Part shown: positions 47,747 through 58,814 of the stretch, one piece after another
How positions within the stretch are numbered: position 1 is the first letter of the stretch
Layout of the letters: every line of letters begins with the position of its first letter
Translations under genes and position numbers: made by a program
NCBI GenBank assembly: GCA_024637015.1
Contig: JAGXGE010000001.1
Span: forward strand, 85,255 to 149,254
DNA length: 64,000 bases
Reading direction: 5' to 3'
Source of the DNA: Aequorivita sp.
GTDB taxonomy: Bacteria; Bacteroidota; Bacteroidia; Flavobacteriales; Flavobacteriaceae
The notes under the pieces: generated by a model
Databases searched by the model: none
What the model was told of the DNA's origin: nothing
The model's input: only the letters and a program-made list of their open reading frames with translations

Positions 47747-48469
47747 TTAAAATTCATAATTGAATAGTTGTATATCCTTTTTATATATCTCATTCACTAT
47801 TGCTTTTGTTTCTTCGTCATAATAATCCCTATAATCTTTCTGTCTGTTGGAAGTATTCGTTCTTTTGAGGGTTCTTTTTATATTCAATTTATCAGTAATG
47901 GTTTTAAAATCTTCATCTATATTTTCAAACCTACCGATAAAATCTACAGCAATAGCTCCCTTTTCATCTTCCAAAAAAACATGCTGATGTTGAAAATGAA
48001 GGGAGTTATTTATATTTAACTCTGTAAGCCAGTACTTTACAAAGTCCTTAAAATCGTTGTATTCCGCCAAGTGTGCCTCGGCCCAAACCTTATCTTTTTC
48101 TGTTAGTCCTCCATTTTTCAAAAAAAAGAAGGTAGAAACTAAACGATCCCAAGGGTTACGTACAAAAGTAAATTTATAATATCTTTTGAAGGTATTGGGT
48201 GAAAAAATTTTTTTATATCCCTGTATTTTCCGATGGCTTCCTCCCGTGTTGCCAAAAAGGGTATAACAAACCGAAAGTCCTGCGTTCTTAGGAATATGTA
48301 CAAAAATGCACTTATAATAATCCAAAGCAGCTATTGAAGATTCAAAAATAGGATTTTCAATCTGGGAAGGGTCATAAGTCTTAGCGCTTCTTTTCCGTCG
48401 TTGGTAATCCCTCAAAATTATCTCAATTTTACTGGGTAAAAGGTTTAAAACAGCTTGAAAAATTCTCAT
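47747..48469 (-). CDS. Sulfotransferase family 2-like protein
   Basis: KCIFVHIPKNAGLSVCYTLFG; FTFVRNPWDRLVSTFFFL. Confidence 0.85.
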   Translation of the reverse strand: MRIFQAVLNLLPSKIEIILRDYQRRKRSAKTYDPSQIENPIFESSIAALDYYKCIFVHIPKNAGLSVCYTLFGNTGGSHRKIQGYKKIFSPNTFKRYYKFTFVRNPWDRLVSTFFFLKNGGLTEKDKVWAEAHLAEYNDFKDFVKYWLTELNINNSLHFQHQHVFLEDEKGAIAVDFIGRFENIDEDFKTITDKLNIKRTLKRTNTSNRQKDYRDYYDEETKAIVNEIYKKDIQLFNYEF

Positions 48470-48475
48470 TTATAT

Positions 48476-49414
48476 TTAATTTCTTTTTTTAGGTTTAATT
48501 TGATCGAAACCCTTTCCTGTTATAAAATTATAGCATATATATATCATAAACACTGCTGCTGTTTTATGATGCATTTTTTGAAAGAAATTGAAATGTTTTA
48601 AAATCATTTTTAAGTCCCTGCGTTTTGCCAAATTCCTATAAATTTTACGACCCTGGTACTTTGCCCTCTCCAATATTAAAGAATTAGATGCATGTGCCAC
48701 TTGCAACTTTTTTGAAAGGTATATCAATGATTCTGACTGTTTAGAAGATATTGAAATAGAATCTGGCGAGATGCGATAACAACTTAGCGCAACATCCAAA
48801 AAGCAATAGGTAAGCTTTTGTTGAAAAATTCTGCCAAAAAATTCAAACTCCTCGCCTTTCCATAAATTCTCATCAAATCTATCACTCTTTATTATAGTTC
48901 TTTTAACCATAACATCATTGGTGATGACAGGTCTTTTCCCCAAGATGAAATCAATATAAAAATCTTCAGATGTAAAACACTCTGCCTGTATGTTCTGCGC
49001 TAGTTGAAAATCATCACTTTCCGAATGCTTATCCACTATAACATCTGCTCTGTTTTTCATCGCAAACTCTAATTTCACATTAAGTTTTTTGGGGTGCATC
49101 AAATCGTCACTGTCAAACCATTGTATAAATTCTCCGTTGCTCTTTTCATACCCAAAATTTCTACAAGCACTAGGCCCTTTCTTTACTATTATTGGTCTTT
49201 TATATAAATGAAACCTACTATCTTTTTCTAAAAAATGTTGAACTATTTCTTCAGTATTGTCTGTACTGCCATCATCCACTACTATACATTCCCAATTTTC
49301 ATAAGTCTGCGCTATTATAGATTTTAATGTGTTTTCGATAATTTGTGCACGATTATATGTTGGAATAATAACAGATATGAGCGGGTTTTCATTCATACTA
49401 TAACTGTTTGCCAA
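48476..49414 (-). CDS. GT2 family glycosyltransferase
   Basis: ISVIIPTYNRAQIIENTLKSIIAQTYENWECIVVDDGSTDNT. Confidence 0.93.
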   Translation of the reverse strand: MANSYSMNENPLISVIIPTYNRAQIIENTLKSIIAQTYENWECIVVDDGSTDNTEEIVQHFLEKDSRFHLYKRPIIVKKGPSACRNFGYEKSNGEFIQWFDSDDLMHPKKLNVKLEFAMKNRADVIVDKHSESDDFQLAQNIQAECFTSEDFYIDFILGKRPVITNDVMVKRTIIKSDRFDENLWKGEEFEFFGRIFQQKLTYCFLDVALSCYRISPDSISISSKQSESLIYLSKKLQVAHASNSLILERAKYQGRKIYRNLAKRRDLKMILKHFNFFQKMHHKTAAVFMIYICYNFITGKGFDQIKPKKRN

Positions 49415-50372
49415 AAGCTTCTTTCTTTTCTATGTTCCGAATAATATTTTTTCTAAATGCGTAGCCTTTATTAAAATGTTTATTAAAAAATAGCATCAAG
49501 ATAAAATTGACGCCTTCCCAAAAACCAAACTCCCTAAAAACAGTTTTGATTAAAGCGTTTTGATATGGAAATGCAATTTTCCTATTCTTATATATCATGT
49601 CTACACAACGAAATAATAGTCCTTTCCTAATCTGTAAAGGGGCATCATGCTCAATGTCTTTATAAGTGATCCAGCAGGAAGTATAAGCACTTATCATTTT
49701 TTTAGTTCTAGATTCCAATCCAGTCCTGATTGACGCTTCATGTTTCCTTCTAAGTGTAAGATATTTTTCTATAAAGCATGCGTTTACAGATTTTAAAACC
49801 AATTTAGAGAAGTAATTGAATTCTTGTCCAGAACGAAGTGATTCATTAAAGCTAATTGATTTTGCAAGTTTAGCTTTTATACAAGTATCATAAGTAAGCC
49901 AATTAATTTCTTGAAGTATAAACCGTTCTGCTGAAAGTTTCTCCTTGATACCTTTATACCTTCCCTCAATCCATGGGTCCAGTGAATCAAAAAATTTGGT
50001 CTTAGCAATAACATAATCACATTGGGTTTTAAAAAGAGCATCTATCTTTACTTGAAGATGATCCTTGGTCATAAGGTCATCACTGTCAAAAAAAATAATA
50101 TAATCGCCGGCTGCTTTCTTTAACCCATAGTTACGGGCACCATTGCCTCCAGGCAAATGATCTTCTGGTCTATTATAAAATTTAATCCGAGCATCCCTTA
50201 AAATAAATCCCCCTACCACAGTTACTGTAGTATCAGTTGATCCATCATCCACCACAATACACTCCCAGTTTTGATAGGTCTGCGTCAAAACAGAATCCAA
50301 CGTCTCCCCAATTAAATGAGCACGGTTAAAAGTTGGGATGATAATAGAAACTAATGGGGTATTGGTAGGCAC
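49398..50372 (-). CDS. GT2 family glycosyltransferase
   Basis: VSIIIPTFNRAHLIGETLDSVLTQTYQNWECIVVDDGSTDTT. Confidence 0.93.
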   Translation of the reverse strand: MPTNTPLVSIIIPTFNRAHLIGETLDSVLTQTYQNWECIVVDDGSTDTTVTVVGGFILRDARIKFYNRPEDHLPGGNGARNYGLKKAAGDYIIFFDSDDLMTKDHLQVKIDALFKTQCDYVIAKTKFFDSLDPWIEGRYKGIKEKLSAERFILQEINWLTYDTCIKAKLAKSISFNESLRSGQEFNYFSKLVLKSVNACFIEKYLTLRRKHEASIRTGLESRTKKMISAYTSCWITYKDIEHDAPLQIRKGLLFRCVDMIYKNRKIAFPYQNALIKTVFREFGFWEGVNFILMLFFNKHFNKGYAFRKNIIRNIEKKEAFGKQL

Positions 50373-50525
50373 GGGACTGTTTGTTTGGTTTCAAAAATAA
50401 GGAAAAAGGACGGAGTAAATTCCAAATTTCAAATACCAAATTCCAAAAAGAATCCAAATATTAAAATGGCAAGTTCCAAAAAGATGCTGTATAAGTTGAT
50501 GAGCTAAGGAGTTGAGGCAAGGAAA

Positions 50526-50595
50526 ACCAACAACCGACAACCAACAACCGACAACCAACAACCGAAAACCGACAACCGATAACAGAGAACCGACA
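50526..50595. repeat. Heptamer tandem repeat (ACCRACA)x10
   Basis: ACCAACA ACCGACA ACCAACA ACCGACA ACCAACA ACCGAAA ACCGACA ACCGATA ACAGAGA ACCGACA in exact 7-bp phase. Confidence 0.95.
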
Positions 50596-50609
50596 TCAAA
50601 TCATAACCC

Positions 50610-50667
50610 GGTCTCGATACAAATTTGAAATCGCTATCGCTCTTTCAAATTCACTCGACCTGACAGC
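50610..50667. repeat. Copy of the third palindromic repeat family, opposite orientation to 35879-35937
   Basis: GGTCTCGATACAAATTTGAAATCGCTATCGCTCTTTCAAATTCACTCGACCTGACAGC. Confidence 0.85.
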
Positions 50668-50939
50668 CGACAACTCAACACTGGCTACGGCAGCACTTTT
50701 GCTCCAGAAAAGACCCTCCCCAAAAAAAGCACTATAGGTATTCTCGAACCAATCTGCAACCAAACTGGGAGCAAACCCTTGTAAATATGCTCATTTGTTG
50801 CAGGAGATTACAATTGTACGCCTTTTGGTTGTTAAACATTGTTTTTCGTGGAAGTTGGTTGCAACTTCTTGGCATTACAAAAAGAGGCTTATACATTTGA
50901 GTAGTTAAAGGAGTATTAATTTTTTAAAACCATTGTATT

Positions 50940-51581
50940 ATGGGAACATTTAAAAAGGGAATCCTAGGCGGATTCCGCGGAAAAGTGGGCAGCGTTGTAG
51001 GTGCCCGTTGGCGCGGTAAGTACGTGATGCGTAGCTTGCCCGAAACTGAAGATCGCCCTCCAACGGAGGGGCAAAAAAAGGTACGGGAAAGGTTTAGCCT
51101 GGTAGCCCGTTTTTTAAACCCGATGAAACCCATTGTAGGTAAGTATTTCGGGCAGAAGCAAGGCGACAAATCGCCATTTAACTTGGCCACTTCCTATCAC
51201 ATTCGGGAGGCGGTACTGGAAGTAGGCGATGATTTCACTATGGATTATCCCAAAGTGCTTATTAGTAAGGGAGATTTAAGTGGACTTCAGTCGCCAACGT
51301 TAACAGCTACAGTTGCGAATGTGCTGCAGTTGGAATACACAGACAATACTGGTCAGGGCTTTGCAAAAGCAGAAGACCCATTGTTGGTGGTGCTCTATGT
51401 GGCAAGTCTGAGCGAGTATCAATTGTTTACCCCAGCTGGAACGCGGGAGGAAACATCCGTAAACTTGCCTTTGCCGCCCTATTGGTCTGGCATGGAAATC
51501 AATGCTTGGGCCACCTTTGTGGATATAGAAGGCAAACGTGCAGCCACCAGTACCTATCTGGGAGCAGTAACGGCAGTGTAA
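50940..51581 (+). CDS. DUF6266 family protein
   Basis: MGTFKKGILGGFRGKVGSVVGARWRGKYVMRSLPE. Confidence 0.8.
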   Translation: MGTFKKGILGGFRGKVGSVVGARWRGKYVMRSLPETEDRPPTEGQKKVRERFSLVARFLNPMKPIVGKYFGQKQGDKSPFNLATSYHIREAVLEVGDDFTMDYPKVLISKGDLSGLQSPTLTATVANVLQLEYTDNTGQGFAKAEDPLLVVLYVASLSEYQLFTPAGTREETSVNLPLPPYWSGMEINAWATFVDIEGKRAATSTYLGAVTAV

Positions 51582-51603
51582 ACAGCTTATGTTATCACGA
51601 CAA

Positions 51604-51634
51604 AAAGACCCGCAGTTTTTTGTTGTGGGTCTTT
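51604..51634. terminator. Terminator-like hairpin between convergent genes
   Basis: AAAGACCCGCAG-tttttTG-TTGTGGGTCTTT. Confidence 0.7.
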
Positions 51635-51638
51635 CGCT

Positions 51639-51953
51639 TTATAAGTATTTGCAGCGGCAATGCTCGTTTAAAAAACCAGCTTTGGCAAGCAATATTTTGC
51701 AAATTACCAGTTTTAAATAATACACGTTGCGGCTCAATTTAACACAAGGCAGGATTCCCTTTTGCCGCCAACGGTATAAGGTTACACGATTCACACCTAA
51801 GATGCGCATCAAGTCAGCTTCCGTTAGCAGTTCTTTCTCGCCTTCCAGTAATTTTAAATAAGGTGCTGGACGTTCATTAAATACATTTGGCATTCGCTTG
51901 TTGTTATAGCCAACTTCCTTCTTGGCCTTAACTTTTGTGGTTAACGCTTTCAT
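51639..51953 (-). CDS. Helix-turn-helix (HTH_17/MerR-like) DNA-binding protein
   Basis: LLTEADLMRILGVNRVTLYRWRQKGILPCVKLSRNVYYL. Confidence 0.75.
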   Translation of the reverse strand: MKALTTKVKAKKEVGYNNKRMPNVFNERPAPYLKLLEGEKELLTEADLMRILGVNRVTLYRWRQKGILPCVKLSRNVYYLKLVICKILLAKAGFLNEHCRCKYL

Positions 51954-52092
51954 ATTACCTGATTTTTGAAGGGGGAGATAATAAATGTAAGAAACATCTT
52001 AAAAACAAACAATTTATTTTATAAAAATGTTACGGGGTTCTATTTTAAAACTATTAATATTTGTAATAAAACAAGTCGATCTTCAATTATCA

Positions 52093-53031
52093 CTACTGAA
52101 TGAGGTTTAGGTAATTAGCTGTTTTTTTTTGGTTCAGTTCCCTGCTTTTTTGAATTTCAGGCATTAATTTAGTAAGTAGTTTTACTTCTTTATTTAAAAG
52201 GGTAGCTTGTGAAAATTTCATTTTTAAGGAGGCTTTCAATTTATTCTTTTTTCTTTTCTTGATTAGATTTTTAAGTTCCTCTATATTTTCAATATTTATG
52301 TTACCGTATTTCATTTTAAGCGATCGTTCCATTCTCTCAAAATATTCCCGTGAGCCTCTTTCAATGTGTGTTAAAACCCTATCTTCTCGGTCATGTTGTA
52401 AAAATGTAGTGGGGACAATCCCTATTTTAAACCCATGATACTTGGCGCGCTGACAGTAATTATCATCTTCCCCATAATGAAAGAAAATAGGGTCAAAGCC
52501 GCCCACTGTTTCAAGTATATCTTTAGACAACAACCAACCAGCAGCATTAACGAAAGGTATTTCGTAGGTTTCTTGAAGCGGTTTGTTTAAGACAAAGTCA
52601 GAGTAAAAATCGGGATTATTTTTATACGCTACATAATTAGAAAAGTTTACATCTAGTCTATTTCCTTCTCCATTCAAATGGATAGGGCTTAGAATTCCAT
52701 AGTCCGGATTTTTCTTTTGAACGCTAACAAGCTTATCTAAACAAGCTGCCTGTAGATAAGCATCCTGATTTAGCAAAAAAACATAGTCCACTCCTTTTTC
52801 TAGTGCATACTTTATCGCCAAATTGTTGGCTTGCCCAAAACCAAGGTTTTCTTTTTGGGGCATTAATCGCACCTCAGGAAAGTTTTCCTTTATATAAGCT
52901 ACCGTTCCATCTGTAGAGTTGTTGTCAACAATTATAATTTGATACTCTTTGCAACTATCCAGACATTTTTCAATCCAGGACATAGCGTTATAGGTGACAA
53001 TGATTATAAATATTGTTTTTTCTGATCCCAT
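52093..53031 (-). CDS. GT2 family glycosyltransferase (rhamnosyltransferase-like)
   Basis: IIVTYNAMSWIEKCLDSC...IIVDNNSTDGTVAYIKENFPEVRLMPQKENLGFGQANNLAI. Confidence 0.9.
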   Translation of the reverse strand: MGSEKTIFIIIVTYNAMSWIEKCLDSCKEYQIIIVDNNSTDGTVAYIKENFPEVRLMPQKENLGFGQANNLAIKYALEKGVDYVFLLNQDAYLQAACLDKLVSVQKKNPDYGILSPIHLNGEGNRLDVNFSNYVAYKNNPDFYSDFVLNKPLQETYEIPFVNAAGWLLSKDILETVGGFDPIFFHYGEDDNYCQRAKYHGFKIGIVPTTFLQHDREDRVLTHIERGSREYFERMERSLKMKYGNINIENIEELKNLIKKRKKNKLKASLKMKFSQATLLNKEVKLLTKLMPEIQKSRELNQKKTANYLNLIQ

Positions 53032-53141
53032 TACCCTAATTTTTTAATTTAATTTATCTCATACTTTCATTGAAAGGATTTACAATACCTGATACAAGGG
53101 AACAATATCATTATCAACACATATAAAACTAAGTTTATATA

Positions 53142-53996
53142 TTAGTGACTAAAAACACGTCCATTTTTAAATCGATTTTGAGATACAATAATACTAAAGT
53201 CTTTTGTTTTCAATATTGTATTTGCTTTTTTCACAAAAAGCAAAGGTTTTTGCCCATAAAAGGACGCCCACATTGAAAATGTACTGGGGGGGCCAATTAT
53301 ATAGTCACATTCACTTAAACCATATAAATCTTCAATAAGATTTGTGTCATAAATTTGAAAAACAGAGAAATCTTTATAAATCTCCAAGTTTATCTTTTCA
53401 TCAGAGCATAATAGAAAAGTTATTTTTTTAGTATTACCAAATTCATTTTTGAGTTGGGATAAAAAATTGATAATGGTTGAATCAGAATAAAAATAGATAC
53501 CATTCCTAAATTCCTTATAATCGCCTCTTCTAATATGAACTCCAATAATTAAATCAAAAGATTTTCTTTTACTTCCAAAAATTTCATCCACCTTCTTAGT
53601 GTAAATACTTTTAGGACGAAAGATTTTTTGGATTTCTGCTATTTTTAATGGACTATCAGGTTTTTTATGTTTCCATCCATTAATAAAAACAAGTCTATTC
53701 TTTAATTTTATTTTCGTTACACAAATTTCGGTTTTACAAATAATTCCTGTATGGAATAAAACTCGATTTGGTATTCTATTTAGAATCCCAATTATGAATT
53801 TGTAAAGCATTGATATTTTCTTATTTTCAATAAACCTTATATTATCGAATACTTTCAAATCATCAAAATATTTATAGTAATCATAAAAGTGCATAATTAC
53901 TAACTTATTTTTACTCTCAAATGCTTCGCTTATAAAGGGCGTAAAAGCCCATAATCTATTGCATAATTGTCCATATTTGTCTTTTAATATTAGCAT
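53142..53996 (-). CDS. Fucosyltransferase-like (GT11-type) protein
   Basis: GVHIRRGDYKEFRNGIYF (HxRRGDY motif); close to gmd/fcl. Confidence 0.65.
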   Translation of the reverse strand: MLILKDKYGQLCNRLWAFTPFISEAFESKNKLVIMHFYDYYKYFDDLKVFDNIRFIENKKISMLYKFIIGILNRIPNRVLFHTGIICKTEICVTKIKLKNRLVFINGWKHKKPDSPLKIAEIQKIFRPKSIYTKKVDEIFGSKRKSFDLIIGVHIRRGDYKEFRNGIYFYSDSTIINFLSQLKNEFGNTKKITFLLCSDEKINLEIYKDFSVFQIYDTNLIEDLYGLSECDYIIGPPSTFSMWASFYGQKPLLFVKKANTILKTKDFSIIVSQNRFKNGRVFSH

Positions 53997-54154
53997 TTTT
54001 TATCTTGATGTTTTATTTCAGCAAACATTTAAATAATTATTGTTTTTAATATTAAACTATATCAAAATTTAATATAGCTTCATAAAACAATTTTTTAAAC
54101 CATTGTGGGTTTAGGTTAAATGCTTTTTTATAGATTCTTATGATTATATAGATA

Positions 54155-55789
54155 CTATTTGCGGACTATATTAATTGCACGTTTGAGTTGGCGTTTTACC
54201 TTAGCCTTTGTTGAGAATTTCAAAACTAACTTTTTTTTATAACTTGGATGTAAGAGTGGCAAGAACTTTTTGTAGAGAATTTTCTTATAAATTTCGTAAT
54301 CTGCAATGGGTTTGTTACGGTTTACGTTGGTTGCTTGATCCTTATGAATCCGAAATTTTACTAGGGGCTTATTGATTATGGCAATGGGATGTGTTTTCAG
54401 GATGCGATAGTAAAATACATAATCCAATATCTGCTTTAGATTTTCGTCAAAACCACCCACTTTTTGAAGAATATCCTTTTTAAATAGCACTGTGGGTGGC
54501 TCTCCTATTTTGTTCATTGGCGAATCCATAAAATCTTTCCTGGAAAATAAGGTTTTATCAATAAACGTAATACTCTCATCTTTCTCAAATTGCACTTGCA
54601 GGTTTTTGAATTTATTTATCCAATCTTTTATCTCCTCTGTGATTTCCCCTTCCATTATAAAATCCCGTTTACACCCCACAAGCCCTAAATGTGGATGCTG
54701 GCTATAAACTGAAACCATTTCGGCAACACAAGTGGGCATTAGTACATCGTCCTGAAAAAGAAATTTTATAAACTTCCCATTCGCATGTTTTATGGCATTG
54801 TTCCAATTGGCGCCAATTCCATTAGGTTTGTGAGAAACAATGGTAACAGGTAAGTTTACATCATTTTTAAATTTTTTTACAATCTGTAGGGTATTGTCTG
54901 TAGAAGCATCATCACTAATTATAACCTCAATATTGTTATAGGTCTGCTTTGTAACAGAGTTTAAAGCCTCTTGCAAAAAAGAAGCTCCATTATAGGTAGG
55001 AATACAAATAGAAACTAGTTTATTGTTTTTCTTTAAATTAATTTTTTTTGTGCGATTTTTATAATTGAAAATTTCCTTAATCAGTTTCTTGATAGTTTTC
55101 TTATTTAATTTATTATACCCTAAATACAAACATTTATAGGGACGAATCTTATTAAATATTACATCAAAATTTAGAGAACTAAATCCATCATCAGCATAGT
55201 TTGCAACTATATTGTCGATAAATTTTTTTTTGATTTTGGAGGAATAAAAACATCTAATATTATGGTCCCAATCGGCATGGGATTTGTATTTTAAATTGAA
55301 TTTTCCAATTTTTTTAAAAATTGTTTTATTAAAAAATATGGCTTGGTGGCAAATATTCTTTGACGCCAATTTTGAACAATTAAACTCCCCGTCATAAATT
55401 CCATTAAATCGAGTTGAATATACGTTTCCATAAATTAAATCAACTTCTGCTAGCGCTATAACCGATGCAATTTTCTCCAAAGTAGTATTTTCATATAAGG
55501 TGTCATCACTTCCCAAAAAATACAACCAATCCCCTTTTGCCTTTTCAATACCTTTATTCATAGCATCATAAATTCCGAAATCCTTTTCGGAAAAAATAAA
55601 TAATGATGCTATTTTGTCTCTATAATTTTCAGCTATTTTTAATGTATTGTCTGTAGACAAACCGTCCATAATCAAAACTTCAACATTTTTAAAAGTTTGA
55701 TTGCAAATGCTGCCTAAAGCAAGGTCCAAAGTTTCTCCAGAATTAAATGTAGGTATGATTATAGATATAAGAGGGGATTGCGATTCCAT
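54155..55789 (-). CDS. Two-domain GT2 glycosyltransferase
   Basis: ISIIIPTFNSGETLDLALGSICNQTFKNVEVLIMDGLSTDNT and VSICIPTYNGASFLQEALNSVTKQTYNNIEVIISDDASTDNT. Confidence 0.9.
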   Translation of the reverse strand: MESQSPLISIIIPTFNSGETLDLALGSICNQTFKNVEVLIMDGLSTDNTLKIAENYRDKIASLFIFSEKDFGIYDAMNKGIEKAKGDWLYFLGSDDTLYENTTLEKIASVIALAEVDLIYGNVYSTRFNGIYDGEFNCSKLASKNICHQAIFFNKTIFKKIGKFNLKYKSHADWDHNIRCFYSSKIKKKFIDNIVANYADDGFSSLNFDVIFNKIRPYKCLYLGYNKLNKKTIKKLIKEIFNYKNRTKKINLKKNNKLVSICIPTYNGASFLQEALNSVTKQTYNNIEVIISDDASTDNTLQIVKKFKNDVNLPVTIVSHKPNGIGANWNNAIKHANGKFIKFLFQDDVLMPTCVAEMVSVYSQHPHLGLVGCKRDFIMEGEITEEIKDWINKFKNLQVQFEKDESITFIDKTLFSRKDFMDSPMNKIGEPPTVLFKKDILQKVGGFDENLKQILDYVFYYRILKTHPIAIINKPLVKFRIHKDQATNVNRNKPIADYEIYKKILYKKFLPLLHPSYKKKLVLKFSTKAKVKRQLKRAINIVRK

Positions 55790-55790
55790 T

Positions 55791-56714
55791 TTAAGAAGAA
55801 AATTTACTTTTATAAACCTCCGAAATTCCAGTTTTCAGTTCAATTTTATGTTCCCATCCCAAACTATGTATTAATGATACATCCAATAATTTCCGAGGAG
55901 TTCCGTCGGGCTTGTCCGTATTCCATATAATTTCACCAGAAAAACCCACAATTTCTTTAATCAACAATGCCAGTGCTTTTATTGAAATATCTTTTCCAGT
56001 ACCAATATTCACAGAGACGTTTCCTTCATAGGTATTCATTAAATGCAAACAAGCCTTCGCCAAATCATCCACATGTAAAAATTCCCGCATAGGCGTACCC
56101 GACCCCCAAACTTCAACAGTATCATCATAATTTAGTTTTGCTTCATGAAATTTCCGTAAAAGCGCTGGCAAAACGTGGGAGTTTTTTAAGTCATACGTAT
56201 CATTGGGACCATATAAATTGGTTGGCATCACTGAAATAAAATTGGAGCCGTATTGACGATTATAATTTTCACATAGCTTTACCCCTGCTATTTTGGCGAT
56301 AGCATAAGGTTCATTGGTTTCTTCTAAGGTTCCAGTAAGTAAAGAAGTCTCTTTTATGGGCTGTGGCGCAAACTTGGGATAAATGCAGGAAGAAGCCAAA
56401 AACAAAAGTTTTTTAACACCCTGAACATAACTTTGATGAATCACATTGTTCTGTATCATCAAGTTATCATACAAAAACTCCCCCCTGTAGGTATTGTTTG
56501 CTTCTATGCCCCCCACTTTAGCTGCTGCGAGAAAAACGTATTCGGGTTTTTCATGCCTAAAAAAAGATGCCACTTCATCTTGCTGACGCAAATCTAACTC
56601 GCTAGAATTTTTTAAAATCAAATTGGCATAGCCCAGTTCTTGTAACTGTCTAACAATTGCCGACCCAACCATTCCCTTATGTCCAGCTATATATATTTTG
56701 GCGTTTTTATCCAT
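55791..56714 (-). CDS. fcl: GDP-L-fucose synthase
   Basis: [60 protein letters not shown]. Confidence 0.95.
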   Translation of the reverse strand: MDKNAKIYIAGHKGMVGSAIVRQLQELGYANLILKNSSELDLRQQDEVASFFRHEKPEYVFLAAAKVGGIEANNTYRGEFLYDNLMIQNNVIHQSYVQGVKKLLFLASSCIYPKFAPQPIKETSLLTGTLEETNEPYAIAKIAGVKLCENYNRQYGSNFISVMPTNLYGPNDTYDLKNSHVLPALLRKFHEAKLNYDDTVEVWGSGTPMREFLHVDDLAKACLHLMNTYEGNVSVNIGTGKDISIKALALLIKEIVGFSGEIIWNTDKPDGTPRKLLDVSLIHSLGWEHKIELKTGISEVYKSKFSS

Positions 56715-56730
56715 TTTGTAAGTATCTAAA

Positions 56731-57843
56731 CTATTCATGATAGTTTAAAGTATCATGCCCCGCATCGCGTAAATACTTTTCTTTTTTAAAAAGTTTTAAA
56801 TCTGCCTCCATCATTTCAGCAACCAATTGTGGTAATGTATATTTTGGAGTCCAATTCAGCTTTTCTTTGCACTTGGTCGCATCACCTATCAACAAATCAA
56901 CTTCAGTGGGGCGATGGTAATTTGGATCCACCTTAACTACTACCTTTCCTTTTGGCAGTTGATATTCTGGATTACTACAGGACACGACAGTTCCAATTTC
57001 ATGCTCGTTTTCACCATTAAAATTTAAAGTGACCCCCACTTCGCCAAACGCCATTTGCACAAATTCGCGTACGGAAGTAGTTTTTCCTGTGGCAATTACA
57101 TAGTCATCTGGTTTGTCCTGCTGGAGCATCAACCACATGGCTTCTACATAGTCCTTTGCATGCCCCCAATCTCTTCTGGCATTTAGATTCCCAAGGTATA
57201 ACGTATCCTGCATGCCCATCACAATTTTTGCTGTGGCACGGGTAATTTTTCGGGTTACAAAAGTTTCGCCCCGCAAAGGTGATTCGTGGTTGAATAAAAT
57301 ACCGTTACAGGCAAATATATTATATGCTTCTCTGTAGTTTACCGTAATCCAATATCCATACAGTTTTGCAACTCCATACGGGCTTCGTGGATAAAAAGGG
57401 GTTTTCTCGGTTTGTGGCACTTGCTGTACAAGGCCGTAAAGCTCAGATGTTGAAGCTTGGTATATTTTCGTTTTTTCAGTTAATCCCAACAAACGCACCG
57501 CTTCCAATATTCGCAAGGTACCCAAACCATCTACATTTGCGGTGTATTCGGGCGTATCGAAACTAACCTTTACGTGCGACATTGCCCCGAGATTATAGAT
57601 TTCATCAGGCTGAACTTCCTGTATAATACGGGTAAGATTCATGGCATCACTCAAATCGCCATAATGCAGTTTGAAGCGGATGTTCTTTTCGTGGGGATCT
57701 TGGTATAAATGGTCTATTCTAGTGGTATTAAATGAGGAAGCCCGTCTTTTTATTCCGTGGACCTCATACCCTTTGGACAATAACAATTCAGCCAAATAAG
57801 CACCATCCTGACCTGTGATTCCTGTTATGAGTGCTTTTTTCAT
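56731..57843 (-). CDS. gmd: GDP-mannose 4,6-dehydratase
   Basis: [46 protein letters not shown]. Confidence 0.97.
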   Translation of the reverse strand: MKKALITGITGQDGAYLAELLLSKGYEVHGIKRRASSFNTTRIDHLYQDPHEKNIRFKLHYGDLSDAMNLTRIIQEVQPDEIYNLGAMSHVKVSFDTPEYTANVDGLGTLRILEAVRLLGLTEKTKIYQASTSELYGLVQQVPQTEKTPFYPRSPYGVAKLYGYWITVNYREAYNIFACNGILFNHESPLRGETFVTRKITRATAKIVMGMQDTLYLGNLNARRDWGHAKDYVEAMWLMLQQDKPDDYVIATGKTTSVREFVQMAFGEVGVTLNFNGENEHEIGTVVSCSNPEYQLPKGKVVVKVDPNYHRPTEVDLLIGDATKCKEKLNWTPKYTLPQLVAEMMEADLKLFKKEKYLRDAGHDTLNYHE

Positions 57844-58814
57844 GAATTTGATTCTTTTTTTAAATATATTGATTTATTTAACAAACTATAAAAAATATGC
57901 TTTATAAAATATTTTAACTCTTTTTTTAATGCATAGTTTTTAGCCCGTTCGTTGCTAAAATGTGCAAATTGAGAAAAAGCTCGTGTTTTTTTTGGTTTTA
58001 AACCCTCCACTTTATAATGTCCATATTCCAATAAAAAATCTTCTCTTAGATAGTTTGCATAACCCCTTAAAAAGCCTACAAATTTAGTTGTCAATTCCTT
58101 TGTCTGCGACTCTACCTTTGAATGGGTATAACCAAGTTCCGAATTTTGATAAGGATCACCATACTTCCCTTTATACTTCACATTTTTGCTAGTATCTAAA
58201 ACCGTTTCATCGTATGCTATTCCACACCAATTATAAAGTTTCTTAACCTCAACTGTCGTATCTGCAATTAAATCCTCATATCGCAAGCTATACACATTTG
58301 GGTTATTTTTATGTGTATCACTAAAGTTTTTTAGGCGTGGTGGAGCCAGCAGCAAATCGCGTTTGAAATGCGCTAATTTCTTAAAAGTCTTTATGTTCCA
58401 AGTTTTTATCATCGACTTTGCCACATCAATGGGGTTGCGCTTCAGGATGATTATTTTACTTTTAGGAAATAGGGCCACAAGTTCCTCTAAAATCTCCCAA
58501 TACCTAGGGGTTTTATCTATCACAAACTCATAGCCATTAAACATTGGCTTATACAAATTCAGGATAAACTCCTTTTGCATCTTATGATAGTCAAGCATAT
58601 CATATTTCTGAAGATAGTCATTAAAGGCATCGGCTGCCAATTTATTGTCGTAATCTGTCTTTGTTAGCTTGGGGTTTAATTGGTTTACAAAATTCAATAA
58701 AATCCATGGCTCACTGCAGGTATTGGTTTGTCTATTATTTGAAAGCAAATTCTGCAAATAGGTGGAACCGCTACGTGGCTGTGAAACTATGAATATGAGG
58801 TTTTCTTCTTTCAT
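57840..58814 (-). CDS. Sulfotransferase family protein
   Basis: [39 protein letters not shown]. Confidence 0.85.
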   Translation of the reverse strand: MKEENLIFIVSQPRSGSTYLQNLLSNNRQTNTCSEPWILLNFVNQLNPKLTKTDYDNKLAADAFNDYLQKYDMLDYHKMQKEFILNLYKPMFNGYEFVIDKTPRYWEILEELVALFPKSKIIILKRNPIDVAKSMIKTWNIKTFKKLAHFKRDLLLAPPRLKNFSDTHKNNPNVYSLRYEDLIADTTVEVKKLYNWCGIAYDETVLDTSKNVKYKGKYGDPYQNSELGYTHSKVESQTKELTTKFVGFLRGYANYLREDFLLEYGHYKVEGLKPKKTRAFSQFAHFSNERAKNYALKKELKYFIKHIFYSLLNKSIYLKKESNS

